Shown: positions 49,305-56,814 of the stretch, piece by piece
How the letters are laid out: each line of letters opens with the position of its first letter
Numbering within the stretch: the first letter of the stretch is position 1
Source of the DNA: Thermobifida fusca NBRC 14071 = JCM 3263
Lineage (GTDB): Bacteria; Actinomycetota; Actinomycetes; Streptosporangiales; Streptosporangiaceae
Direction of reading: 5' to 3'
NCBI RefSeq assembly: GCF_001592045.1
Contig: NZ_BCWB01000023.1
Location: 1 to 56,814, forward strand
DNA length: 56,814 nucleotides
Position numbers and translations under genes: made by a program
Notes under the pieces: generated by a model
The model's database searches: none
Seen by the model: the letters and a program-made list of their open reading frames with translations, nothing else
Told to the model about the DNA's origin: nothing

Positions 49305-52148
49305 TCAGCCCACCGAGGTGTAGGCGACCACGCCGCGCATCAGCTTGTCGGCGGCCTGCCGCGCCGTGGTGCGCACCCCGCTGTCCTCCGGCACGGCCTG
49401 GGCGATCTGCCCCAGCAGGTCGATGAGCTGCTTCGTGGAGCGTACGAAGTCGCCCGCCGGCATCCCCGCCTCGTTGAGGATGTGATCCAACTGGTCGCCG
49501 CGCGCCCACCGGTAGGTGGGCCAGACGAAGCCCAGATCCGGTTCCCGCAGGAAGGACACGCGGTGCCGGTGTTCGATATCGCTCAGCTCGCCCCACAGCC
49601 GCATCATGGCGTTCAGCGCCTCCTCGACAGGGCCGGACGGCACGCGGGCGAACACCTCGTCAGGCCGCCGCGACTCGTACACCAGCGCGGACACGCAGGC
49701 GGCCAGCTCCTCCGGCCCCAGCGCATCCCACACGCCGCGCCGCAGCGACTCGGCTGCCAGCAGGTCCAGCTCCGAGTAGATGCGGCTGAGCAGCCGCCCG
49801 TCCTCGGTGACGGTGTCGCCCTCCAAGTAGTCCAGTTCCTGCAGCACTCCGCAGACCCGGTCGAACGTGCGGGCGATGACGTGGGAGCGGCTTTCGATAC
49901 GGCGCTCCAGTTCCTCGGTCTCCTTCTTCAACCGGAAGTAGCGTTCCGCCCAGCGGGCCCGGTCCTCCCGGCCTTCGCTGTGGTGGCAAGGGTGCTCTCG
50001 GATGCGAGCACGCAACTCCGCGATCTCCGGGTCCTCTGGGGCCCCGTCGCGCACCCGGTGCCGGATCGGAGCCGTGGGAAGAGTCTCCAGTTTGCTGCGG
50101 AGCGCTGACGCCAGGTCGCGGCGCGCCTGCGCGGAACGCGCAGAGAACGACTTCGGTATCCGCAGCCGCCCTGTCGGCTCCACCGGGATCGGGAAGTCGT
50201 TGGCGCTGACCCGTTTCACCTGGCGGTTCACGGTCAGCACGAGCGGGACAGGCAGCGGGCCCTTGTCCAGCCCTGGGTCCAGCACGACGGCGTAGCCGGC
50301 GTGGCGTCCCGACGGGATACGGATGATGTCGCCGGTGCGGAGCGCACGCAGGCTGCGTTCCGCTTCCTTGCGGCGTGCCGTGCGCCGGTTGCGTTGCGCG
50401 GCGCTCTCCAAGTCGGAGAGCCGGCGGCGCATCGCCGCGTACTCCATGAAGTCGCCGCGCGGGTCGTAGGCGGCTTTGGCGTAGCCTTCCAGCGCCTCCT
50501 GCTGGGCGCGGAGCTTCCGCACCAGACCCACCACGGAACGGTCCGCCTGGAATTGGGCGAAGGAGGACTCCAGCATGGCCCGGCCGCGTTCCCGACCGAC
50601 CTGCGCGACCAGGTTGACCGCCATGTTGTAGGACGGCTGGAAGCTGGAGTTGAGCGGATAGGTGCGGGTGCCCGCCAGCCCGGCGACCATCTCCGGGTCG
50701 GTGCCTGGCTGCCACACCACGACCGCATGCCCCTCCACGTCGATGCCCCGGCGTCCCGCACGGCCGGTGAGCTGGGTGTACTCGCCAGGGGTGAGGGCGA
50801 CGTGCGTCTCCCCGTTCCACTTGTCGAGCTTTTCGATGACGACAGTGCGGGCGGGCATGTTGATGCCCAGCGCCAGTGTCTCCGTGGCGAACACGGCGCG
50901 GATCAGGCCGCGGGAGAACAACACTTCCACCACTTCTTTGAAGGTGGGCAGCATCCCGGCGTGGTGGGCGGCGATCCCGCACTCCAATGCCTGCAGCCAC
51001 TCGGAGTAGCCGAGCACGTTGAGATCCGCCGGAGGGATCTCGGCGCACTGCCGTTCCGCGTACTCGCGGATCTCTGCTGCTTCCTCCGGGGTGGTCAGCA
51101 CCAGCCCGCTGGCCACGCACTGGCGCACCGCCTCATCGCAGCCCGCCCGGCTGAAGATGAACGTGATGGCGGGCAGCAGGCCTTCGCGGTCGAGCTGTTC
51201 GACGATCTGTGCCCGAGTGGGCGGCGCGAACCTGCTCCGCGGCCGGGGAGCACCGCCGCGGGCCCGCGCCTGCGGGTGGCGGCGCTGGTAGGCCAGTTGG
51301 GTGAGGCGGGCGTCCTCTTCGGCGAACCGGATGAGTTTCGGGTTGACGTGGAGCCGTTCCCCGCCGACCTCGATCTCCACGGTGCGCTGCCGGGCATGCC
51401 GGGACCGGCGGCGTTTCCGGGAGCCGCGTCCGTTCTTCTCCTCTTCCTGCCCGGTGTCGGTGCCCTCCGGTTCCACGAACAGGTCGTGGATGCGGGTGCC
51501 CACCATCATGTGCTGCCACAGCGGCACGGGGCGTTTCTCGTCCACGATCACCGACGTGTCGCCGCGCACCTGCTGGAGCCACTGGCCGAACTCCTCGGCG
51601 TTGCTGACCGTGGCGCTCAACGCCGCGATCTGCACGGATTCGGGCAGGTGAATGATGACTTCTTCCCACACCGCGCCGCGGAACCGGTCAGCCAGGTAGT
51701 GCACCTCGTCCATGACCACGTACGCCAGGCCCGACAGTGTGGCGGAGCCCGCGTACAGCATGTTGCGCAGCACCTCGGTGGTCATCACCACGACAGGCGC
51801 CTCACCGTTGATGCTGTTGTCCCCGGTGAGCAGCCCCACCTTGTCGGAGCCGTACCGGCGCACCAGGTCGGTGTACTTCTGGTTGGACAGCGCCTTGATC
51901 GGGGTGGTGTAGAAGCACTTGCGACCGTCACGCAGCGCCAGGTGGACAGCGAACTCTCCCACGACGGTCTTTCCGGAACCGGTGGGTGCGGCGACCAGCA
52001 CCCCATGCCCCGTCTCCAAGGCTTTGCAGGCCCGGATCTGGAAGTCGTCGAAGTCGAACCCGTAGAGATTCTGGAACTCCTCGATGGTGGGGCTGGACTC
52101 CTTTTGTCGCCTGCGGAACTCGGCGTAGCGGGCGGCATAAGTGCTCAT
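49305..52148 (-). CDS. helY: Ski2-like DEVH-box RNA helicase HelY
   Basis: A 947-residue superfamily 2 helicase, orthologue type of mycobacterial HelY (Ski2/Mtr4-like, RNA processing). Motifs: Q-like FDDFQIRACKAL, motif I VAAPTGSGKTVVGEF, Ia YTTPIKALSNQKY, Ib TTEVLRNMLY, II VVMDEVHYLAD, III AALSATVSNAEEF, IV-V AVFATETLALGINMPARTVV and VI QLTGRAGRRGIDVEGH. A C-terminal DSHCT domain covers about the last 170 residues (RRPDEVFARVPSGPVEEALN region). A basic, low-complexity insert (about residues 225-300, with KNGRGSRKRRRSRHARQR) lies between the two RecA folds. ATG 52148 is taken; the frame is open 10 codons further. It lies in the conserved helY-tat-paf neighbourhood. Confidence 0.93.
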   Translation of the reverse strand: MSTYAARYAEFRRRQKESSPTIEEFQNLYGFDFDDFQIRACKALETGHGVLVAAPTGSGKTVVGEFAVHLALRDGRKCFYTTPIKALSNQKYTDLVRRYGSDKVGLLTGDNSINGEAPVVVMTTEVLRNMLYAGSATLSGLAYVVMDEVHYLADRFRGAVWEEVIIHLPESVQIAALSATVSNAEEFGQWLQQVRGDTSVIVDEKRPVPLWQHMMVGTRIHDLFVEPEGTDTGQEEEKNGRGSRKRRRSRHARQRTVEIEVGGERLHVNPKLIRFAEEDARLTQLAYQRRHPQARARGGAPRPRSRFAPPTRAQIVEQLDREGLLPAITFIFSRAGCDEAVRQCVASGLVLTTPEEAAEIREYAERQCAEIPPADLNVLGYSEWLQALECGIAAHHAGMLPTFKEVVEVLFSRGLIRAVFATETLALGINMPARTVVIEKLDKWNGETHVALTPGEYTQLTGRAGRRGIDVEGHAVVVWQPGTDPEMVAGLAGTRTYPLNSSFQPSYNMAVNLVAQVGRERGRAMLESSFAQFQADRSVVGLVRKLRAQQEALEGYAKAAYDPRGDFMEYAAMRRRLSDLESAAQRNRRTARRKEAERSLRALRTGDIIRIPSGRHAGYAVVLDPGLDKGPLPVPLVLTVNRQVKRVSANDFPIPVEPTGRLRIPKSFSARSAQARRDLASALRSKLETLPTAPIRHRVRDGAPEDPEIAELRARIREHPCHHSEGREDRARWAERYFRLKKETEELERRIESRSHVIARTFDRVCGVLQELDYLEGDTVTEDGRLLSRIYSELDLLAAESLRRGVWDALGPEELAACVSALVYESRRPDEVFARVPSGPVEEALNAMMRLWGELSDIEHRHRVSFLREPDLGFVWPTYRWARGDQLDHILNEAGMPAGDFVRSTKQLIDLLGQIAQAVPEDSGVRTTARQAADKLMRGVVAYTSVG

Positions 52149-52245
52149 ACTGGTCAGCCTAGAGGGTGGGAGGGGCAACGCGTCGTGTTCTTTTACTCAC
52201 CGTGGCTGGCCGATGGCCATACCAGGCAAGACCGGTCTTATCGGT

Positions 52246-53121
52246 TCAGTGGTCGGTCACCATGCGCACCGAGCCGGGGCGGACCTCGCAGACCAGCGGG
52301 GGCGCGGCGAGACGTTCCCCGTCGGCGTGGGCGACGACGTCGCCGGCCACGCTGAGGGAGACATGTCGGCCCCGCAGCACGGTAACCTCGGGCAACTCCA
52401 GGTGGGATCCGGTGAAGACGCGAGGAAACAGGCGGAGGAAGCGGAGCCGGCCCACCTCGCGGACCACGATCACGTCGAGCAGCCCATCGTCGGGCCGGGC
52501 CTGGGGGCAGATCAGCATGCCGCCGCCGTAGCAGCGGGTGTTGGCCACTGCCACGAGCATTCCCGTGGTCTGTACGCGCTGCCCGTCGACGTCGACGGTG
52601 TAGTCGAGCGGGGTGAACGCGCCGAGCTCGGCGAGGACCCCGGCCACGTAGTCGAGACGGCCGAGGCTCCTCCGGAAACGGTTGACCCGCTCGTTGACGC
52701 GGGAGTCGAATCCGCAGGCGAGCACACTCAGATAGTGGCGGCCCGCCACATGTACCGTGTCCACCTGCCGTGTGTGCCCGGCCAGGATAGCCTGGGCGGC
52801 CGCATCAGGTGCGCGGGGCAGCCCCAGTTCGCGGGCGATATCGTTCCCAGTGCCCGCACCCACCACACCCAGCGGGATGTCGGTGCCGACCACGGCTTGC
52901 AACGCCAAGTGGACCAGGCCGTCCCCGCCGACGGTGACGAGCACGTCGGGGCGCTGCGCGACGAGCTGGTCGACGAGCCGGGCACTGTCCCCGGCTGACT
53001 CTCCCATGAGCAGGCGCACCTGGGCGCCCCGCGCACGCAGCCGCTCACGCAGCGCGGACGCGACGACGGCGGCTCGGCGGCGCCCGGAAGCGGGGTTGAC
53101 CAGCAGGGTGACAGTCGGCAC
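52246..53121 (-). CDS. Diacylglycerol kinase-family lipid kinase
   Basis: A 291-residue soluble enzyme of the DagK/YegS/sphingosine kinase fold. The nucleotide-binding domain starts VTLLVNPASGRRRAAVVA and carries the family G-G-D-G in VLVTVGGDGLVHLALQAVV, then PLGVVGAGTGNDIARELGLP. The C-terminal beta-sandwich includes YLSVLACGFDSRVNERVNR and CPQARPDDGLLDVIVVREV, ending in a G-D-x-V-A-H-A-D-G-E-R motif that is standard for the family. It phosphorylates diacylglycerol or a related lipid for phospholipid recycling. The start is GTG 53121; the Shine-Dalgarno is weak. It follows a DUF397 gene by 38 bases on the same strand and precedes helY by 97. Confidence 0.87.
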   Translation of the reverse strand: MPTVTLLVNPASGRRRAAVVASALRERLRARGAQVRLLMGESAGDSARLVDQLVAQRPDVLVTVGGDGLVHLALQAVVGTDIPLGVVGAGTGNDIARELGLPRAPDAAAQAILAGHTRQVDTVHVAGRHYLSVLACGFDSRVNERVNRFRRSLGRLDYVAGVLAELGAFTPLDYTVDVDGQRVQTTGMLVAVANTRCYGGGMLICPQARPDDGLLDVIVVREVGRLRFLRLFPRVFTGSHLELPEVTVLRGRHVSLSVAGDVVAHADGERLAAPPLVCEVRPGSVRMVTDH

Positions 53122-53159
53122 GGGGGATGGAGGGGGTTGCGGCGCAGGCCGGGCCTGGC

Positions 53160-53543
53160 CTAGTCGGACTCAGTGGATGGAGCGGTCTGCTTGTTCAGCG
53201 GGGAAGGCACCGCGGTCACCGGGACTTCGCCGCGCTGGATCGCGATCTCCTCGGGGGTCAGGTACTCCTCAGGGATGTCGAACTCGCCGTCCTTAGCGCC
53301 GAGCACGAACGCTTCCCACTCTTCAGGAGTGAAGAACAGGATGCCTTTGTCCGGGTTCTTCCCGTCGCGGATCGCCCGGTAGCCGTCGTCGAATTTCGCG
53401 ACCTCCACGATCGCTTCGGAGTCGTCCCGCGACAGCGAGGACCGCATCCACACCACGTTGCTGGTGTCGTGCCATTTCTCGTTTCCGCGAGCCTCAGGCG
53501 GAAGGTCGCTGCGGGGCGTGGCGGAAGTGTGCTGTTCGTCCAT
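53160..53543 (-). CDS. DUF397 domain protein
   Basis: 127 residues. The DUF397 core covers about 25-100: VVWMRSSLSRDDSEAIVEVA, then Y-R-A-I-R-D-G-K-N-P-D-K-G and LFFTPEEWEAFVLGAKDGEF. DUF397 proteins in streptomycetes are usually encoded next to an XRE/DUF5753 regulator and act with it (BldB-related and WhiJ-like systems). Here no regulator is adjacent: the neighbours are tatC and a lipid kinase. The final ~30 residues (EEYLTPEEIAIQRGEVPV onward) are an acidic extension. ATG 53543 has GGGAGAG. It is probably co-transcribed with tatC (48-base gap). Confidence 0.8.
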   Translation of the reverse strand: MDEQHTSATPRSDLPPEARGNEKWHDTSNVVWMRSSLSRDDSEAIVEVAKFDDGYRAIRDGKNPDKGILFFTPEEWEAFVLGAKDGEFDIPEEYLTPEEIAIQRGEVPVTAVPSPLNKQTAPSTESD

Positions 53544-53591
53544 GGGGCTCTCCCGTGAATGGTGTCCGGATCTCACGACCGGCGCGGGATG

Positions 53592-54446
53592 CTAGCGGTT
53601 CGACGTGCTTTCGGTCGTGCTGTCAAAGTCATTGAGCGGGGAGATCTCGTCGTCGTCAAGCTCTGCCAACGGATCACGGTTCCTGCTGCGGCGCCGGTCG
53701 TTGATGAAAGCGATCAGTTCCGCTGTTTCAAACAGCGCCACCATCGGAATTCCCAGGGCCAGCATAGTGAACGGGTCCCCACCGGGAGTAGCAACGGCGG
53801 CAAACAGGAAGATCAGGAAGATGATGATGGACCGCCACTTGCCGATGATGCGGTGGGACAGCACCCCCATGAAGTTGAGCAGCACCACGATGAGCGGCAG
53901 GACGAAGGCAGCGCCGAACACCGCCAACATCATGATCATGTAGTTGAGGTAGTTGTCGAGGGTGATCAGCGCGGTCGCACCCTCGGGGGCCAGGGAGAAC
54001 ATGATCTCCATGCCCTTGGCGGTGACGTAGTAGGCCAGCACCGTGCCCGAGAAGAACAGCGGGACCGCGAACCCCACGAACAGGTAGGTGTAGCGCTTCT
54101 CCTTGCCGCGTAGCGCGGGCGCGACGAACGCCCACAGTTGGTACAGCCACACCGGGCTGGAGACCAGCAGGCCGACGATGACAGCGACTTTGAAGCGCAG
54201 GTTGAACCCGTCGAAGATGCCGGTGAAGTTCAACCCGCAGTGGTCGCTGCCGCGCACCTCGGCGGAGAGCGAGCAGAAAGGCTGCTGCAGGAATTCCCAC
54301 ACCGGGTCGAAGACGAGAAAGCCGACCACGAGGCCGACGCCGATGGACAGCATCGATCTGAGCAGCCGGTCCCGCAGTTCACGCAGGTGCTCCATCAGCG
54401 GCATGCGCGCCTCAGGGTTCGCCTTCCGCTGCCGTCGTGTCCTCAT
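53592..54446 (-). CDS. tatC: Sec-independent translocase subunit TatC
   Basis: A 284-residue integral membrane protein, the receptor for twin-arginine signal peptides. Six hydrophobic segments are visible. Signature residues: the N-terminal MPLMEHLRELRDRLLRS, the E-F-L-Q-Q-P-F after helix 1, VWLYQLWAFVAPALRGKEKRY (family F-V-x-P-A-L-x-x-x-E-K) and the P-G-G-D-P near the last loop. The C-terminal tail of ~40 residues is acidic and cytosolic. ATG 54446 is used; the frame is open to 54503 and an internal ATG at the M-P-L-M is also possible. It is coupled with tatA upstream. Confidence 0.93.
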   Translation of the reverse strand: MRTRRQRKANPEARMPLMEHLRELRDRLLRSMLSIGVGLVVGFLVFDPVWEFLQQPFCSLSAEVRGSDHCGLNFTGIFDGFNLRFKVAVIVGLLVSSPVWLYQLWAFVAPALRGKEKRYTYLFVGFAVPLFFSGTVLAYYVTAKGMEIMFSLAPEGATALITLDNYLNYMIMMLAVFGAAFVLPLIVVLLNFMGVLSHRIIGKWRSIIIFLIFLFAAVATPGGDPFTMLALGIPMVALFETAELIAFINDRRRSRNRDPLAELDDDEISPLNDFDSTTESTSNR

Positions 54447-54541
54447 CGCTGTACGTGTTCTCCGCCTCACCCGGTACCGACCGCGTGCCTCCCCCGTCCC
54501 CACGGGTGGTCACGCGACTTCGCTGGTTCGCCCCTCGCGGC

Positions 54542-54847
54542 TCAGGTCCCGTAGGGGCGCTGGATGCGTTCCCCGGAGTTGTCCACGATCCGCTGACCTG
54601 GCGGAAGCTGCGGGTAGCTGCCCGACTGCTGCTGGGTGCCGGGCTGCTCCGTGCGGGCCTCGGCCTGGTGGGTCTGGTCTGCGGTCTGCTGGGAAGTAGT
54701 GTCTTCCTCGCTCAGCCCTTTGGCTTCCGCGCGCAGGATGCGAGCGCTGCGGCCCAAGGAGCGCGCCAGCTCGGGCAGCCTCTTCGCGCCGAAGAGCAGC
54801 AGCGCGATTACCAGCAGGATGAGGATTTCTCTGGGCCCGATGCTCAT
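54542..54847 (-). CDS. tatA: Twin-arginine translocase subunit TatA
   Basis: 101 residues: a single N-terminal transmembrane helix (REILILLVIALLLFGAKRLP) with the conserved F-G hinge, followed by the amphipathic helix ELARSLGRSARILRAEAKGL and a disordered Gln/Thr/Pro tail that is longer than usual. It forms the translocation pore with TatC, encoded 95 bases downstream. No separate TatB is seen; actinobacterial TatA or a distant tatB covers that role. The start is ATG 54847. It lies 7 bases after the small membrane protein gene, same strand. Confidence 0.95.
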   Translation of the reverse strand: MSIGPREILILLVIALLLFGAKRLPELARSLGRSARILRAEAKGLSEEDTTSQQTADQTHQAEARTEQPGTQQQSGSYPQLPPGQRIVDNSGERIQRPYGT

Positions 54848-54854
54848 GGTTGTG

Positions 54855-55103
54855 TCAGCCTCTCTGTCCGGCACTGCCTGCGCCACCGATGGTACGTCCT
54901 GGTCTGGCCACCCGTCCGGCGGGTGGGTGGTGGCTGGTCTCGCGGACCGCCGCGCGCAGCAGGTCCCATCGCTTCCCTACCGCCGCGTGAGCGACGCGGA
55001 GTTCGTTCGCTAACTCCTGGGCACCCGTGCACGATTGCACCGCGCACGCCCCTGCAGCGAGCGCCCCGGCCGCAACGATGAGCACGGCAACGGTCCACAG
55101 CAC
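54855..55103 (-). CDS. Small membrane protein between pafBC and tatA
   Basis: 82 residues with one N-terminal hydrophobic segment (WTVAVLIVAAGALAAGACAV) and a basic helical remainder (ELANELRVAHAAVGKRWDLL). A short single-span protein at this place between pafC and tatA is common in actinobacteria, but the family has no known function. The start is GTG 55103; no strong ribosome site is seen. It is tightly spaced (7 bases) with tatA and 37 bases from pafBC, so all four genes are probably one operon. Confidence 0.6.
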   Translation of the reverse strand: MLWTVAVLIVAAGALAAGACAVQSCTGAQELANELRVAHAAVGKRWDLLRAAVRETSHHPPAGRVARPGRTIGGAGSAGQRG

Positions 55104-55140
55104 GTCTTGAGCCTACTCAATCCAGGGCGTAACACCACCC

Positions 55141-56814
55141 TCAGCGCTGGGGAACGTCGGGTCTTTCCTCCGCATACCGCTGCAGCGCCCGTTCAGCCAG
55201 CTCCCGGACCCGTGCCGCGAGCTCCCCGGGGGCGACCAGACGCCCGGTAGCGCCCAGCCGCAGCGCCAGCCGCACCGCCCAGCCGGGCTCCGGCGTGCGC
55301 AGTGTGGCGCGCACCCGTCCTCCGGGCAGTTCCTGCACCTCGGAGCAGACGTACTCTTCAGTGACCCAGCGCGCCGCAGGCTCCAGTTCGAATGTGACAA
55401 AAGCATCGTCGGCGGAGCGCTGCAGCACCCCGCTGCTCAGGTCGCGGCTGCGTACCCCGGCGGGCACTTCGGCAGCCACCGGCAGCACGTCCAGTTCGAG
55501 AATCCGGTCCAGGCGGAACAGCCGCACGTCGCGGCGGAGGCGACACCACCCTTCCAAAAAGTAGTGCCCGTCCTGCACGACCAGCCGCATCGGGTCGACT
55601 TCGCGTTCGCTGACCCGGTCGGCATAGCCGGACAGGTAGCGCAGGTGGACTCGGCTACCGGACTCCAAGGCTTTGCCGATGCGGTGCCGCAGCTCGGCGA
55701 CCTCCGGGTTGTCGTCCACGCGCACGTCGACAGCGTCGGCGAGCTGGCCGGCAGCGCCCGCCACGTCGCGGAGCTTCTGCTCCACCCGGGCGAGCGCGAC
55801 ACTGTCCACGCCGGGCAGGTCACGGAGCAGGCGCAGCCCGACGACGAGGCTGGCTGCCTCGTCCGCGGTCAGCCGCAGGGGGGCGGCTAGGGTGTCCGCG
55901 TTGGAGATGATGATCTCCCCGGTTTCGGCGGCAGCCTCCACGTCCACGTCGATGAGATCGCCAGGGGTGTAGCCGGGTAGCCCGCACATCCACAGCAGGC
56001 TCAGGTCTTTGAGCACCTGTTTTTCGGTGAGTCCGAAGTGGGCGGCGACCTCGCTGACCCGCACGTCGTGGCTGAGGGCGTAGGGCACCAGCATGAGCAG
56101 GCGGCGCAACTGCTCAGTGGAGGTTCCGGCTCGACGCGACGCGGGGGGACGCGGCGTGCCAGGGAGTGGCGCGGGCGGGTCTTCGTCTGTCGCGGCCGCG
56201 ACGGGTGCAGCTACGACGGCGCGCAGGTGGGCGACCACGGCTTTCCGGGCCTGTTCCGGTTCGCGTACCACCACGTGCTCGCCGTATTCGGCGACCCGCG
56301 CAGCCAAGTCGGCTTCGTCGACGTACGGGTACTCCACCACGTCCCATCCGGTGCCGCCGGTGCGCTCCCCCGCGACGATGCGCCGGGCGGCGCGGCGCAG
56401 CGCGTGGGCGGCGTCGGTGCGCGCCTCCAGCACTGCTACCTGCTCGGGTTCGGGCGGGCGCGCGTTGATCAGGGAACGCACGTCCACATCCTTCGGCACT
56501 TGCACCGGGGGAGCGCTGGTGTGGATCTGCACGTCGCCGACGATCCGGCTGAGACGGAAGACGCGGCGGGCACGGCGGTCCCGGTCGTAGCCGGCGACAT
56601 ACCAGTGTCCGGCGACGTTGGCGACCCCCCACGGTTCAAGCTCCCGGCGTTGTGGCGTGTCCTCTCCGGGTTTGCGGTAGTCGAAGCTGATGGGGCGGCG
56701 GTCCCGAACCGCCTGCCACACCGAGGGGAACGCGGGCTCGTCGGCGCCGAGAACCGAGGTGACCGCGGGCAGTGCCGCAGCGTCCACAGGCACTCCGACG
56801 CTGCGCAGTTTGAG
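55141..56814 (-). CDS. pafBC: PafBC fusion: WYL-domain DNA-damage regulator (partial, runs off right edge)
   Basis: 557 residues are visible; the frame continues past 56814, so the N-terminal helix-turn-helix of the PafB half is missing. Visible order: the WYL domain of PafB (RPISFDYRKPGEDTPQRREL and W-Y-V-A-G-Y-D), its C-terminal WCX part to about residue 220, a Pro-rich linker (PPAPLPGTPRPPASRRAG), the winged helix of PafC (QLRRLLMLVPYALSHDVRVS, then VSEVAAHFGLTEKQVLKDLS), its WYL domain (SRVHLRYLSGYADRVSEREV, LVVQDGHYFLEGWC, RDVRLFRLDRI) and the second WCX part. PafB and PafC normally are two proteins that form the LexA-independent SOS activator of mycobacteria; natural fusions are known, for example in Arthrobacter. 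Confidence 0.92.
   Translation of the reverse strand, partial: LKLRSVGVPVDAAALPAVTSVLGADEPAFPSVWQAVRDRRPISFDYRKPGEDTPQRRELEPWGVANVAGHWYVAGYDRDRRARRVFRLSRIVGDVQIHTSAPPVQVPKDVDVRSLINARPPEPEQVAVLEARTDAAHALRRAARRIVAGERTGGTGWDVVEYPYVDEADLAARVAEYGEHVVVREPEQARKAVVAHLRAVVAAPVAAATDEDPPAPLPGTPRPPASRRAGTSTEQLRRLLMLVPYALSHDVRVSEVAAHFGLTEKQVLKDLSLLWMCGLPGYTPGDLIDVDVEAAAETGEIIISNADTLAAPLRLTADEAASLVVGLRLLRDLPGVDSVALARVEQKLRDVAGAAGQLADAVDVRVDDNPEVAELRHRIGKALESGSRVHLRYLSGYADRVSEREVDPMRLVVQDGHYFLEGWCRLRRDVRLFRLDRILELDVLPVAAEVPAGVRSRDLSSGVLQRSADDAFVTFELEPAARWVTEEYVCSEVQELPGGRVRATLRTPEPGWAVRLALRLGATGRLVAPGELAARVRELAERALQRYAEERPDVPQR

Noticed and set aside
50301-52355. 684-codon plus-strand frame
   Set aside because: Antisense to helY, which has a full set of helicase motifs.

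Overview
The window reads as chromosomal DNA of a high-GC actinomycete, most likely a thermophilic Nocardiopsaceae member close to Thermobifida. The evidence is the rbpA, tatA-tatC-helY and pafBC genes, many GTG starts, a CYP157/CYP154-type P450 pair, an AGE-family mannose isomerase-like gene and an MsiK-type sugar ATPase. The species name is inference. No rRNA, tRNA, CRISPR array, insertion sequence or replication origin was recognised.

Left part (1-13 kb). The end of a TPR-protein fragment is followed by two convergent, paralogous glucosyl-3-phosphoglycerate synthase genes (gpgS) flanking a SUKH-family gene. Next come a long acyl-CoA synthetase-like gene whose adenylation motifs are eroded, a Bcr/CflA-type exporter, a DUF5685 protein with a cysteine-rich tail, a mannose isomerase-like gene and a YdeP-type molybdopterin oxidoreductase.

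Middle (13-34 kb). This part holds two large GAF-PP2C-HATPase proteins (stress sigma-factor switch type), a divergent LysR/PLP-dehydratase pair, a membrane glycosyltransferase, aminopeptidase P, a phosphoribosyltransferase-hydrolase fusion of the mycobacterial Rv0571c type, a P450 pair, and a truncated XRE regulator. It also holds a GH63 hydrolase of the glucosylglycerate/mannosylglycerate hydrolase type, a methyltransferase and a RecD2-like helicase. The two gpgS genes plus the GH63 gene suggest local capacity to make and break down glucosylglycerate, though the phosphatase step is not seen.

Right part (34-57 kb). A zinc alcohol dehydrogenase, a membrane Ser/Thr kinase with five 14-residue repeats, a GDPD phosphodiesterase and a UMF1-type transporter lead to rbpA, which is preceded by an exact sigma-R promoter pattern. 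Then come a NagD-type HAD phosphatase, fxsA, lnt and an MsiK-type ABC ATPase with a cluster of TCGATCA repeats upstream. The last genes are a PimB-like mannosyltransferase and the conserved actinobacterial block helY - diacylglycerol kinase - DUF397 - tatC - tatA - small membrane protein - pafBC. pafBC is a PafB-PafC fusion running off the right edge; pafA and proteasome genes would be expected beyond it.

Several strong hairpin terminators separate these units. Non-coding gaps hold candidate operators and one relic of a DUF5753-type regulator.
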